A DNA stretch of 64,000 nucleotides from positions 124,001-188,000 of the forward strand of contig NZ_AUDL01000011.1 of NCBI RefSeq assembly GCF_000425445.1, given 5' to 3'. The notes under the pieces were generated by a model. That model saw nothing but the letters and a program-made list of their open reading frames with translations. It was not told where the DNA came from and searched no databases. Below, piece after piece: positions 1-9,246 of this stretch. The stretch's first letter is position 1. The number at the start of each line of letters is the position of its first letter. Made by a program: the position numbers and the translations under genes. The stretch is from Flavobacterium denitrificans DSM 15936 (GTDB lineage Bacteria; Bacteroidota; Bacteroidia; Flavobacteriales; Flavobacteriaceae).

Positions 1-369
1 TGACTTTAATTCTTTAGTCAAATTAATTGTAGAAATGATTTTGTACAAGAAATATAAAGGCCCGCTAAATAAATTTAACTGATGTCCAGTTGTAATTGTA
101 AAAGTGTTTTCGAGAGCTAAAAGCTCAATATTTTGTTTTGTTGAATCTGAAATCTCAATATTTTGATATTGTTTTTTTAAGGTTTCAACCAATGGGATTC
201 GGTTCTTATTATCAAAATTGGATTGTTTTTTCTGGATTTGTTTTTCGAAATTTTCCAAAGTTGGAAAATTGTTATATAAAGATTGCAGTGCTGGTTTTTG
301 ATCTAAATAATCTTGTATCAAGGCAGAGAAATATCCTGAAGTTTGATAGCTGATACAGTCGGTAGGCAT
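1..369 (-). CDS. bshC: Bacillithiol biosynthesis cysteine-adding enzyme BshC, N-terminal part
   Basis: The reading frame starts at an ATG at 369 on the minus strand and runs open for 123 codons off the left edge of the window. The translation begins MPTDCISYQTSGYFSALIQD and contains GHQLNLFSGPLYFLYK at about residues 100-115, which resembles the conserved GHQ-x-LFxGPLY segment of BshC. BshC adds cysteine to glucosaminyl-malate in the last step of bacillithiol synthesis in the cytosol. The family is about 530 residues long, so roughly three quarters lies outside the window. The upstream 274 bp to the divergent transporter gene is AT-rich and holds no other gene. The family call is by motif recognition; the catalytic C-terminal part is not visible. 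Confidence 0.85.
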   Translation of the reverse strand, partial: MPTDCISYQTSGYFSALIQDYLDQKPALQSLYNNFPTLENFEKQIQKKQSNFDNKNRIPLVETLKKQYQNIEISDSTKQNIELLALENTFTITTGHQLNLFSGPLYFLYKIISTINLTKELKS

Positions 370-643
370 AATTTTAGATTTATTTTTGATAGCTGTAAAT
401 TTAATGAAAATATACAGTTAAAAATGTTTTTAACGATAGCTTATGATTTGATTTTTTGTTAATGAATATTAAAGTTCATAAAATCAAGTTTTTAATTTTA
501 GTTGAAATGAAAAATCTGTAAAATGTAAAACACATGAAATTTGTTAAAAAGCAATTGTTGTTTTAAAACTATTTTGGTTTAATATGAATTATTAATAATG
601 AAACTATATTTTTGTAATCAAAAAAAAGTTAGATCTATTTTAC

Positions 644-1921
644 ATGAAAAATAACCCAAATCAAAAGAACTCATTAAAACACGTTCTTTTTGGAAGCCTT
701 ATAGGTACCACAATTGAATTTTTTGATTTTTATATTTATGCCAATGCTGCAGTATTGGTTTTTCCTCAATTATTTTTTCCAAGTGCAAATTCAACAATGG
801 CAACTTTGGAATCTTTAGCAACTTTTTCAATAGCATTTTTGTCGCGTCCATTAGGATCTGCTTTTTTTGGGCATTATGGGGATAAAATTGGACGTAAATT
901 TACTTTGGTTGCGGCATTATTGACCATGGGGATTTCTACAGTCGCAATTGGATTTTTGCCGAGTTATGCTAGTATTGGTGTTGCTGCGCCTTTATTATTA
1001 ATGCTTTGCCGATTTGGCCAAGGAGTTGGATTAGGCGGAGAATGGGGCGGAGCCGTTTTGCTTGCGATCGAGAATGCACCTCCACATAAACGAGCTTGGT
1101 ACGGAATGTTTCCGCAACTAGGCGCGCCAATTGGTTTGTTGCTTTCTGGCGGAACTTTTTTGTTATTGACAGATTCTATGAGTAATGAGGATTTTATGAA
1201 TTATGGCTGGAGAATTCCGTTTATTGCAAGTGCGCTTTTAGTTGTAGTAGGTTTTTATATCCGAACAAAAATTACGGAAACACCTTCTTTTGAAACTGCT
1301 AAAATAGAACAAGAAGAAGTGAAAGTACCTTTCCTTGAATTGGTTAAATCCTATAAGAATCAATTGGTTTTCGGAACTTTTGCCGCAATTACGACTTTTT
1401 TGGTTTTTTATTTAATGACCGTTTTTACGCTAAGTTGGGCAACATCAGATTTGGGAATTGTTAAAAGAGATGGATTGTTGATACAATTGTTCTCAGTATT
1501 ATTTTTTGCGCTTTTTATTCCGGTTTCGGCTGTAGTGGCTGATAAAATTGGGCGCCGTAAAATGCTTATTTTGGCTACAGCGGCGATTGCAGTTTTTGGT
1601 TCTTTCTTTTCATTCTTTTTAAGTACAGGGAATATCACATTAGTGACCACTTTTGCTTGTATCGGAATGGCTTTAATGGGATTTACTTATGGTCCGCTGG
1701 GAACTTTTTTATCGGAGTTATTTCCAACAAATGTTCGTTATTCTGGCGCCTCTTTGACTTTTAATTTGGCAGGAATTCTAGGTGCGGCTTTTGCGCCAAT
1801 GATTGCTATTTGGCTGGCATCTACTTATAATGTAAGTTATGTAGGTTTGTATTTAACTGCGGCGGCTTGTATTTCTTTATTTTCGTTTTTGGTAATAAGT
1901 AAAGACGAGCATAAATTTTAA
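644..1921 (+). CDS. MFS transporter, metabolite:H+ symporter (MHS) type
   Basis: A 425-residue polytopic membrane protein with about twelve hydrophobic segments. The loop between helices 2 and 3 carries GHYGDKIGRKFT, the classic MFS motif A. It is followed by RFGQGVGLGGEWGGAVLL, typical of the MHS subfamily of alpha-ketoglutarate, proline/betaine and shikimate symporters. A second motif-A-like segment, DKIGRRKM, lies in the second half, as expected for the duplicated MFS fold. The substrate cannot be told from sequence. The gene stands alone, is followed by a strong terminator, and is convergent with the next gene. Length is normal for the family. Confidence 0.85.
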   Translation: MKNNPNQKNSLKHVLFGSLIGTTIEFFDFYIYANAAVLVFPQLFFPSANSTMATLESLATFSIAFLSRPLGSAFFGHYGDKIGRKFTLVAALLTMGISTVAIGFLPSYASIGVAAPLLLMLCRFGQGVGLGGEWGGAVLLAIENAPPHKRAWYGMFPQLGAPIGLLLSGGTFLLLTDSMSNEDFMNYGWRIPFIASALLVVVGFYIRTKITETPSFETAKIEQEEVKVPFLELVKSYKNQLVFGTFAAITTFLVFYLMTVFTLSWATSDLGIVKRDGLLIQLFSVLFFALFIPVSAVVADKIGRRKMLILATAAIAVFGSFFSFFLSTGNITLVTTFACIGMALMGFTYGPLGTFLSELFPTNVRYSGASLTFNLAGILGAAFAPMIAIWLASTYNVSYVGLYLTAAACISLFSFLVISKDEHKF

Positions 1922-1949
1922 AATAGAAAAAGATTTAAAATATATTAGC

Positions 1950-1982
1950 GTCCGCAGGTAAACTAACTTGCGGACTTTTTTT
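1950..1982 (+). terminator. Rho-independent terminator after the MHS transporter
   Basis: The arms GTCCGCA and TGCGGAC form a perfect 7-bp stem followed immediately by seven T residues. It sits 29 bp after the transporter stop codon and ends just before the convergent gene. Confidence 0.85.
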
Positions 1983-4900
1983 CTATCTTTTCAAACTAAA
2001 ATGCCCTTTGAATTCTTTACCATTTAATCTTGTAACAATAAACCAATAATCTGATGCTGGTTGTTGTTGTCCAAGATAATTTCCATCCCACGCCGTATTG
2101 TTGTTTAGTTCTTTAATGAATTTCCCATATCTATCAAATATTCGAATTCCAGTATTTGGCGCTAAATAGGCAAAATCAATTGTCCAATGATCATTGTAAC
2201 CATCGCCATTTGGTGTAAAGAATTTTGGAAAAGGAAGTTCTTCAACTAAATTGATGCAATTGCCAGCCGTTGCTTCTAACACTGAAATTTTTACTGGAAT
2301 TCGGTCGCTTTCGCAATTATTTATTGTTTCTGAAACATAATAAGTCACTCCATTTTCAAGCAAAGTTGATTCAGATAAACTTATGTTAGAAGTTGTGCTT
2401 TCGAACCATTTCAGATTCTCTCCAGAAACCTTAATGTCGCTGATTTTTGCTTTCTGCTGCATACAAAATATTTGTGGCGAGTCAGCAGTTGGTTTTTGAG
2501 TATCCTGAATTTTGACATTAATTGCCAATCCTTTGCTTTCGCAATTGTTAAGTGTTTGTGTTGCGTGGTATGTTCGATTTTGCAACAAAGTAGTTGTTGG
2601 CAAAAGCATTCCGTTTGTTGCAGCATCGTACCATTTGATGTTTGTTCCAATGATGTTAAGATTCGCAATTGTAGCGTTTTCATCCATACAAAATAGCTGA
2701 ATGCTATTTCCGGTTGGCATAGGAGTATCATAAACACGAACTAAAATTGGAGTTCTGTCACCTTCGCACCCAATAGTCTGTGATGCATAATAGGTTTTAT
2801 TATTTTCTAAAATAGTAGTATTTGGTAAAGCAGCTGCAGAAAAATTAGTATCATACCATTTTATATTTTGTCCCGAAATTTGAATATTGCTTAATGTTGC
2901 ATTTTCATTTTTACAGAATGTCTGATTTGCATTTGATGTTGGGGCAGACGGCGTATTTACAATTGAAACCGTTACTCCAAATCTTGGTCCTTCACAATTA
3001 TTTACGGTTTGTGAAGCATAATAGGTTTTGCCATTTACAAGATTAGTTGTTTCCGTTAATAGAGAACCATTTGTTAAAGCGTCATACCATTTTATTGCTG
3101 TTCCAGTAATTTGAATACTAGCAATTGTCGAATTTTGACCAGTACAAAATGTCTGAGTTGTATTTCCTGTTGGAGGAAATGTAACTTGAATATTAATTTT
3201 AACAGGGATTCTTTCGCTTTCGCATCCGTTTATGGTTTGTGAAGCATAATAGGTTGATTTGTCCTGAAGCAGAGTTGTCGTTGGTACAAGTGTTCCTGCT
3301 GTTAAGTTAGTGTACCATTTTATATTTTGGCCAGTAATTTGAATGTCATTCAATTTTGCGTTTTGCTCAACACAAAAAGTCTGTACAGCGTTTGCAGTTG
3401 GCAATGGCTGACTTGCAATAATTACAGTTTGATTTTGTGTTGCTGAATTTCCGTTACCATCATTATAATTCCAAACAATGGTGTACGTTCCTGGTAAACT
3501 ATAAGATAATGGACTTGTAGTTGTTCCTGTTATTGCTCCAGCGCAAACATCAGTAGCAGTTGGAATTGTGTTAATAACGGTATGGCAGTCCCCTGTTATG
3601 GTTGGGAGAGCAGCTAAATCAGGAACAGGTTTTTCAATATCGCCAATAACGACATTTAATTTTTTTGTATCGTCACAACCTGCAGTTCCTGTTATTGTGC
3701 AGCTGTATTCGCCACTGTTAACAGCTTTCGCATTCAAGATTGTTGGATTTTGATCTGTTGATGTAAAACCGTTTGGGCCAGTCCAGGAATATGATGCGCC
3801 TCCGGAAGCGTTAAGTTCCAGAGTCTTTCCCAAACATATTGGAGAGTTGCTTGTTATGGCCGCGCTTAAATCGCAATCGAGAAATTTTACTAAAAAAACA
3901 TCATACACATTAGGAGTATAGGTGTTTTTGTCTGGATATAAATCGGTTTGATAAGTACCGGGAGTTGCAATATGTGTTTTACTATTAGTTGATCCAGCTA
4001 AGTAAATATTATGATTGTCATCTAAAGCTGTTACAATGGCATTGTCTGCATTTTCACCGCTAAAATAAGTCGCCCAGACTCTTTGTCCATTTGTATTAAA
4101 TTTAACAAGGTAGGAATCTGTTCCTGGATTGTTGTTCAAAGGGAATTCCTGATAGGTATCGGGTGTTGATGAAAATCCCGTTTTAACGCGTCCCGTAAAA
4201 ATGATCGATCCGCTTTTGGTGATTGAAGTACCTGCTGTTTCCGGGTAAAAATAAGTTCCCCAAATTTTAAAACCCGCTGCGTTAAATTTAAATATAATGC
4301 CATCCCGATCAAGTCCGGTAGAGATGCGATTTTCTTGAAAAACTCCTGATGAACTTATTCCAGTTGTACTTAATGTATAACCTGAACAATAAATATTACC
4401 AGAGGAATCTTGACCAAGATCAGAAAAATAGTCGGTATTTTCTCCACCAAAATAAGTTCCCCATATACGATTTCCATTTGGGTCAAATTTTACCAGAAAA
4501 CCATCTAAATCGCCTGTTGTTTTGGTACTTTTAAAGGAACTTGGAGTAGCTATATTTTGAATACTTTGTGTAGCCCCCAAAAAAATTATGTTACCATCTA
4601 AATCTAGTTTTGAGTCTGTAATTTCATCGTAGGCGCGACCACCATAGTAAGTCCCCCAAATTCTGGTTCCATTTGTATTAAATTTAGCGATAAACGAATC
4701 TATTGAAGAAGCGTCTGCTATATTAGGTTGATGAGAACCCACTGTAGCAATGTTAGTTGTGCTGAAAGTTTGCCCCGATATATAAATGTTTTCATTCGTA
4801 TCTATAGTAAGAGCCCGTACATTGTCATTATTAATGCCTCCATAATACGTTGCCCATTCTCGGACTCCGTCACCGTTAAATTTTGCTAAAAAGCCATCCC

Positions 4901-6050
4901 AATAAGCACTTTTAAATTCCTGATGACTTCCAGCTGTCGATATATTATTTAGGCTTGAGGAAGAACCAGCAATGAAAATAGTATTGTTATCTGAAACAAC
5001 GATTTTTTCAATTTCGTCACTGTTGCTGCCACCATAATATGTTCCCCAAACTCGCGTACCATCAGAATTAAATTTAGCAAAGAAACTATCATAACTTGAA
5101 TTTGGAAGCGAACCTAATTCATTTTGAGACGCTCCTGCCGAAGCTATATTACTTGTACTGGACGTAATTCCTGCTAAATAAACATATCCATTTTTAGTAA
5201 AAACAAAAGTAGGATGGTCATCATCAGAACCACCATAATATGTCCCCCAAAGTCTCGTTGGCACAGGGTCGATCACAATAGTTTTTCCATTTACAGAATT
5301 AGTAGAGCTAAAACCAAAAATATTTTTCTTAATCTTACTGTATCCAACTGCAATTTCCTTTTTATTTCCTCCATCTTCAATCCAGCTTGCAGGAAGTGTT
5401 TCTTCCATTTTCCCGAAACGAACATTCATTTGGATTTTGTTGTCAATCAGATCAGTTTCGACGCCATTAAATCTTAATTGAATGTCCGATATTTTTCCTT
5501 TCGGATGAATTACGAAATTATACTCAACCGTTTTTTGAGGATCACTTGGAATTGAAAAAACAACATCAATATTTGGGTAGATGTTTTTATACGTAATTTG
5601 CTTGTATTTGTAAACACCAGTTATTCCTTCCGGTTTATTTGGAATATTATAATAATTATCAAAATCAGCTGATTTTTGCTCTGTAACTAATTCTACTTTT
5701 GAATTTGAGTTTACAAAGTCTATATCAATTCGATGAAAAATATATTCTAAATTAAAATTTTCTTGTTCTTCTTTTTTGTTATCACGAAAATGTGACGAAA
5801 GTTCACGCTCATTTCTAGTATCTTTTAAGGGAGTCTTTTTTACTTCATAAACATCATATGAAAATCCATTTTTCTTCAATTGAACATTTAAGCCATTAGA
5901 ATTTAATAGATATAAAACGGAAGTATTTGATTTTCCTTTTTGATCAACAATCTGGCCTTTATTTTCTTTAAAACCAACAGATTGATTTTTGGTTTGAGAA
6001 AACAATTGGATTGTTATTAAAAAGAATATTAATAGTAATGTTTGTTTCAT
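1983..6050 (-). CDS. T9SS type B sorted protein with seven SBBP repeats and five Ig-like repeats
   Basis: A 1355-residue secreted protein. Residues 1-19 are a signal peptide ending LFSQ. An N-terminal domain (about 24-260) contains GFKENKGQIVDQ, as in other SBBP-repeat proteins. Seven repeats of about 65-70 residues (roughly 268-760) each start with a variant of WGTYYGG and include an aK-FN-DG-R segment, consistent with a seven-bladed beta-propeller. They are followed by an Ig/PKD-like domain, an HYR-like domain, and five repeats of about 75 residues with the pattern TFC-x-N-AT-x-I-x-ITG-x-IKWY. The last ~85 residues are the gliding-motility-associated C-terminal domain (FFTPNGDGYNDHW, IFDRYGKF, ending GHFSLKR), the T9SS type B sorting signal. 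It is probably a surface adhesin or exoprotein; the ligand is unknown. A CAAATGTA (minus TACATTTG) at 6073-6080 could be its -7 element. Confidence 0.9.
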   Translation of the reverse strand: MKQTLLLIFFLITIQLFSQTKNQSVGFKENKGQIVDQKGKSNTSVLYLLNSNGLNVQLKKNGFSYDVYEVKKTPLKDTRNERELSSHFRDNKKEEQENFNLEYIFHRIDIDFVNSNSKVELVTEQKSADFDNYYNIPNKPEGITGVYKYKQITYKNIYPNIDVVFSIPSDPQKTVEYNFVIHPKGKISDIQLRFNGVETDLIDNKIQMNVRFGKMEETLPASWIEDGGNKKEIAVGYSKIKKNIFGFSSTNSVNGKTIVIDPVPTRLWGTYYGGSDDDHPTFVFTKNGYVYLAGITSSTSNIASAGASQNELGSLPNSSYDSFFAKFNSDGTRVWGTYYGGSNSDEIEKIVVSDNNTIFIAGSSSSLNNISTAGSHQEFKSAYWDGFLAKFNGDGVREWATYYGGINNDNVRALTIDTNENIYISGQTFSTTNIATVGSHQPNIADASSIDSFIAKFNTNGTRIWGTYYGGRAYDEITDSKLDLDGNIIFLGATQSIQNIATPSSFKSTKTTGDLDGFLVKFDPNGNRIWGTYFGGENTDYFSDLGQDSSGNIYCSGYTLSTTGISSSGVFQENRISTGLDRDGIIFKFNAAGFKIWGTYFYPETAGTSITKSGSIIFTGRVKTGFSSTPDTYQEFPLNNNPGTDSYLVKFNTNGQRVWATYFSGENADNAIVTALDDNHNIYLAGSTNSKTHIATPGTYQTDLYPDKNTYTPNVYDVFLVKFLDCDLSAAITSNSPICLGKTLELNASGGASYSWTGPNGFTSTDQNPTILNAKAVNSGEYSCTITGTAGCDDTKKLNVVIGDIEKPVPDLAALPTITGDCHTVINTIPTATDVCAGAITGTTTSPLSYSLPGTYTIVWNYNDGNGNSATQNQTVIIASQPLPTANAVQTFCVEQNAKLNDIQITGQNIKWYTNLTAGTLVPTTTLLQDKSTYYASQTINGCESERIPVKINIQVTFPPTGNTTQTFCTGQNSTIASIQITGTAIKWYDALTNGSLLTETTNLVNGKTYYASQTVNNCEGPRFGVTVSIVNTPSAPTSNANQTFCKNENATLSNIQISGQNIKWYDTNFSAAALPNTTILENNKTYYASQTIGCEGDRTPILVRVYDTPMPTGNSIQLFCMDENATIANLNIIGTNIKWYDAATNGMLLPTTTLLQNRTYHATQTLNNCESKGLAINVKIQDTQKPTADSPQIFCMQQKAKISDIKVSGENLKWFESTTSNISLSESTLLENGVTYYVSETINNCESDRIPVKISVLEATAGNCINLVEELPFPKFFTPNGDGYNDHWTIDFAYLAPNTGIRIFDRYGKFIKELNNNTAWDGNYLGQQQPASDYWFIVTRLNGKEFKGHFSLKR

Positions 6051-6162
6051 TTAGAATGATTTGGGGGCGGCGCAAATGTAATTAATTATCCTACAAGATA
6101 AAATCAAAAAATCAAAACACAATCAACTAAAATCTTTTCCTAAAAAGTCTCTAAATATCCCG

Positions 6163-6170
6163 TATTTTTG
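6163..6170 (+). promoter_or_regulatory. Candidate -7 element of the radical SAM gene
   Basis: TATTTTTG fits the Bacteroidota -7 consensus TAnnTTTG and lies 17 bp before the TTG start at 6187, implying a very short leader. No TTG sits at the usual -33 distance, so the call is moderate. Confidence 0.45.
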
Positions 6171-6186
6171 CAGAAAATAATTCCCT

Positions 6187-8388
6187 TTGAAAACAAAACT
6201 TTTTGTAATTACACCGCCTTTTACCCAACTGAATACTCCGTATCCGGCAACTGCATATATAAAAGGTTTTTTGAATACCAAAAACATCGAATCAGTTCAG
6301 GCTGATTTAGGTATTGATGTGATTCTCGAATTGTTTTCGAAAAAAGGGCTTTTAGATTTGTTTCAAGTTTCAAGTTTTAGGTTTCAAGTTCACTCTGAAA
6401 TCTCAGATAATTCTAAACGTATTTTTGCTCTTCAAGATGAATACATCAAAACAATCGATTCGGTAATTCAGTTTTTGCAAGGGAAAAATCCAACTTTAGC
6501 TTTACAGATTTGTCAAGAAGATTTTTTGCCCGAAGCTTCTCGTTTCGCACAATTGGAGGAACTTGATTGGGCTTTTGGAACAATGGGAACTCAAGACAAA
6601 GCAAAGCATTTGGCGACTTTGTATCTTGAAGACATTTCAGACTTTATTGTGGAATGTGTCGACGAGAATTTTGGCTTTAGCCGATATGCAGAACGTTTAG
6701 GAAGAAGCGCCAATTCGTTTGATGAATTGTACGAAGCTTTGCAACAAGAACCAACTTATATTGATTCGATTTTAATTTCACTTTTAAAAGCTAAAATCGA
6801 AGCTGTAAAACCTACTTTATTTTTAATTTCTGTTCCATTTCCAGGAAATTTATACAGCGCGTTTCGTTGTGCGCAATGGGTCAAACAAAATCATCCTGAA
6901 ATTAAAATTTCAATGGGCGGCGGTTTCCCAAATACCGAATTGCGTTCGCTTTCGGATAAACGTGTTTTTGAGTTTTTCGATTTTATTACTTTGGATGATG
7001 GCGAAGTTCCGATAGAAGAATTAATTTCCAATTTAGAAAATCCAAATTCCAATTCTTATAAAAGAACATTCTTATTAGAAAATGGAGAAGTAGTTTACAA
7101 AAACAATTCGTTAAAACACGATTACAAACAATCGCAAGTTGGAACTCCAGATTATTCAGATTTGCCTTTGGATAAATATATTTCGGTTATAGAAATCGTA
7201 AATCCAATGCATCGAATGTGGAGCGACGGACGTTGGAATAAACTAACAATGGCACATGGCTGTTATTGGGGAAAATGTACGTTTTGTGATATTTCTTTAG
7301 ATTATATCAAAGTGTATGAACCCGTTGCTGCAAGTTTGCTTTGTGATCGAATGGAAGAATTGATCGAACAAACAGGTCAAAACGGATTTCATTTTGTTGA
7401 TGAAGCGGCGCCACCTGCTTTAATGCGTGCCGTAGCTCTTGAAATTTTGAAACGAAAACTGGCTGTAACTTGGTGGACGAATATTCGTTTTGAAAAAAGC
7501 TTTTCAAAAGATTTGTGTTTATTGCTAAAATCTTCTGGTTGTATAGCTGTTTCGGGCGGTTTAGAAGTAGCTTCAGATCGATTATTAAAGTTGATCGATA
7601 AAGGCGTTACAGTCGAGCAAGTGGCAAAAGTAACTCGAAATTTTACTGAAGCCGGAGTTATGGTGCATGCGTATTTAATGTACGGCTACCCAACACAAAC
7701 CATTCAAGAAACAGTTGACAGCCTTGAAATGGTGCGCCAATTATTTGAAGCTGGCGTTTTGCAATCGGGATTTTGGCATCAATTTGCTTTGACGGCTCAT
7801 AGTCCGGTTGGATTGTATCCGGAGAAATTTGGCGTGACCAAAAAAACAGAAACCATCGGAACTTTTGCTAATAACGATATTGATTACACCGATTCAACAG
7901 GAATCAATCATGATAAATTCAGTTTTGGATTAAAGAAATCCCTTTTTAATTTCATGCACGGAATTTGTTTTGATTATGAACTCCAAGACTGGTTCGATTT
8001 TAAGATTCCAAAAACAAAGATCCACCCGGATTTTATCTTTAATGCTTTAGAAGAGCAAAATGATTTCAACACAAAACCAAACGCAAAAGTTGTTTGGCTC
8101 GGCGGTAAGCCTTTTGTTCAAGTTTTCACAAAATCAAAAAAAGGCAGAAGTTGGGAAATGATGTCGTTGACTTTTCATGACAAAAAAGAAAGTTTTACCA
8201 TTCAAACCAGCAAAGATGAAGGAGAATGGTTGCGTTCAATTTTAGATAAGATTTCGGTTTCAGGTGCTAAAAGCTATACTTTTCAGGAAGTGAAAAATGA
8301 TTTTGAAACTTCATTAGAGGATTTTGAATTGTTTTGGTATTCAAAACCTGTAAATACGTTGCGTGAGTTTGGACTTTTAGTTTTGTAA
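6187..8388 (+). CDS. B12-binding-type radical SAM protein
   Basis: A 733-residue cytosolic protein. Its reading frame starts at TTG (6187); no upstream ATG exists close to the -7 element. Residues about 205-290 (LISVPFPGNLYSAFRCAQW to MGGGFPNTE) look like the Rossmann-type B12-binding domain found before many radical SAM domains. The iron-sulphur motif is GCYWGKCTFC with cysteines 359, 364 and 367, a CX4CX2C spacing instead of the textbook CX3CX2C. Downstream are FHFVDEAAPP and SGGLEVASDRLLKLIDKG, typical of the SAM barrel. The reaction is unknown. It abuts the stop codon of the convergent gene with no spacer. Two short in-frame stretches (6361-6390 and 7021-7065) resemble intergenic repeats. 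Substrate assignment is not possible from context. Confidence 0.8.
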   Translation: MKTKLFVITPPFTQLNTPYPATAYIKGFLNTKNIESVQADLGIDVILELFSKKGLLDLFQVSSFRFQVHSEISDNSKRIFALQDEYIKTIDSVIQFLQGKNPTLALQICQEDFLPEASRFAQLEELDWAFGTMGTQDKAKHLATLYLEDISDFIVECVDENFGFSRYAERLGRSANSFDELYEALQQEPTYIDSILISLLKAKIEAVKPTLFLISVPFPGNLYSAFRCAQWVKQNHPEIKISMGGGFPNTELRSLSDKRVFEFFDFITLDDGEVPIEELISNLENPNSNSYKRTFLLENGEVVYKNNSLKHDYKQSQVGTPDYSDLPLDKYISVIEIVNPMHRMWSDGRWNKLTMAHGCYWGKCTFCDISLDYIKVYEPVAASLLCDRMEELIEQTGQNGFHFVDEAAPPALMRAVALEILKRKLAVTWWTNIRFEKSFSKDLCLLLKSSGCIAVSGGLEVASDRLLKLIDKGVTVEQVAKVTRNFTEAGVMVHAYLMYGYPTQTIQETVDSLEMVRQLFEAGVLQSGFWHQFALTAHSPVGLYPEKFGVTKKTETIGTFANNDIDYTDSTGINHDKFSFGLKKSLFNFMHGICFDYELQDWFDFKIPKTKIHPDFIFNALEEQNDFNTKPNAKVVWLGGKPFVQVFTKSKKGRSWEMMSLTFHDKKESFTIQTSKDEGEWLRSILDKISVSGAKSYTFQEVKNDFETSLEDFELFWYSKPVNTLREFGLLVL

Positions 8389-9153
8389 CTAATATTCAAT
8401 CGCATATCCATCATTTGGAATTGCAGTTTTTGATAAAAGATCATTTTCTGAAAGCGCTCTTTTTAACTCTTCACGTGTTGTTGGACAATGATTTAAGGCT
8501 TCAAGATGATTCGCAAAAACTTTTCCTGGTGCAAGTGCTGCAAATTTCAAAATGTCGTTCATTCGCATTAACAAAGGCTGTCCAAAATCCAATCGAGCAG
8601 TGCCACAGGCGACAGTCGCAATTTCAGGTTTGAGTTCAATTAATACTTTTTGCACATCATCTGTGAAGATAGTATCAGAGCTTATATAGATGGATTTTTC
8701 ATTTGCAAGCTCGATATAAAATCCCATTACATTGCCCATTAGTTTTGCAATGAATCCATAGCCATGAAGAGCCGGAATTCCAATAATTCTTCCGTCCAGG
8801 AAAGGTTGAGGTTCCCAGTAATTAAGCGTTTGTACGATGTTTAATCCTCTTTTCGTCAGTTCTTTTTCATCTTTAGAACTGCATATAACCGCAATGCTTT
8901 TTCGTCTTAAAAAAACTTCTCCGGCTTTGTCAATATGATCGGGATGCAAATGTGTAATTAAACAATGTGTTACTTTGCTTAAAATTTCTCTGCTGTTTTT
9001 GGGTAAAGCAACAAGAGGATTTCTTTTTGGTTTATAGCGAAAAATGGTAAATGGTGGGATCGTTTTTCTTTTTCCCAACATTGGATCAACCAGAATTACA
9101 TGTTTTTCTGTTTCAATTACTAAAGTGGCATTTCGCAAATGATGTATTTTCAT
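8389..9153 (-). CDS. Metallo-beta-lactamase-fold hydrolase, UlaG-like
   Basis: A 254-residue protein without signal peptide. THLHPDHID at residues 67-75 gives the HxHxDH zinc-binding signature (H68, H70, D72, H73). The start MKIHHLRNATLVIE and the middle part ISSDTIF match the beta-lactamase superfamily group that includes UlaG-like lactonases and uncharacterised hydrolases. The late histidine in FANHLEALNHCP is a likely further ligand. The substrate is unknown. It is convergent with the radical SAM gene; the two stop codons touch at 8388/8389, so no terminator fits between them. It is probably monocistronic, because the upstream two-component operon ends 93 bp away. Confidence 0.8.
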   Translation of the reverse strand: MKIHHLRNATLVIETEKHVILVDPMLGKRKTIPPFTIFRYKPKRNPLVALPKNSREILSKVTHCLITHLHPDHIDKAGEVFLRRKSIAVICSSKDEKELTKRGLNIVQTLNYWEPQPFLDGRIIGIPALHGYGFIAKLMGNVMGFYIELANEKSIYISSDTIFTDDVQKVLIELKPEIATVACGTARLDFGQPLLMRMNDILKFAALAPGKVFANHLEALNHCPTTREELKRALSENDLLSKTAIPNDGYAIEY

Positions 9154-9246
9154 ATCTGAGAAAATTAGAACTTAAAAATACAAAGATTTTTCAAATAGCA
9201 TTTACAGATTTTTCTTTATTTTTAGTGGAGTTGTTAGGAATTGAAA

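Noticed and set aside
138..353. Plus-strand frame of 71 codons at the left edge
   Set aside because: It lies antisense to the bshC coding frame, whose translation carries a family motif.
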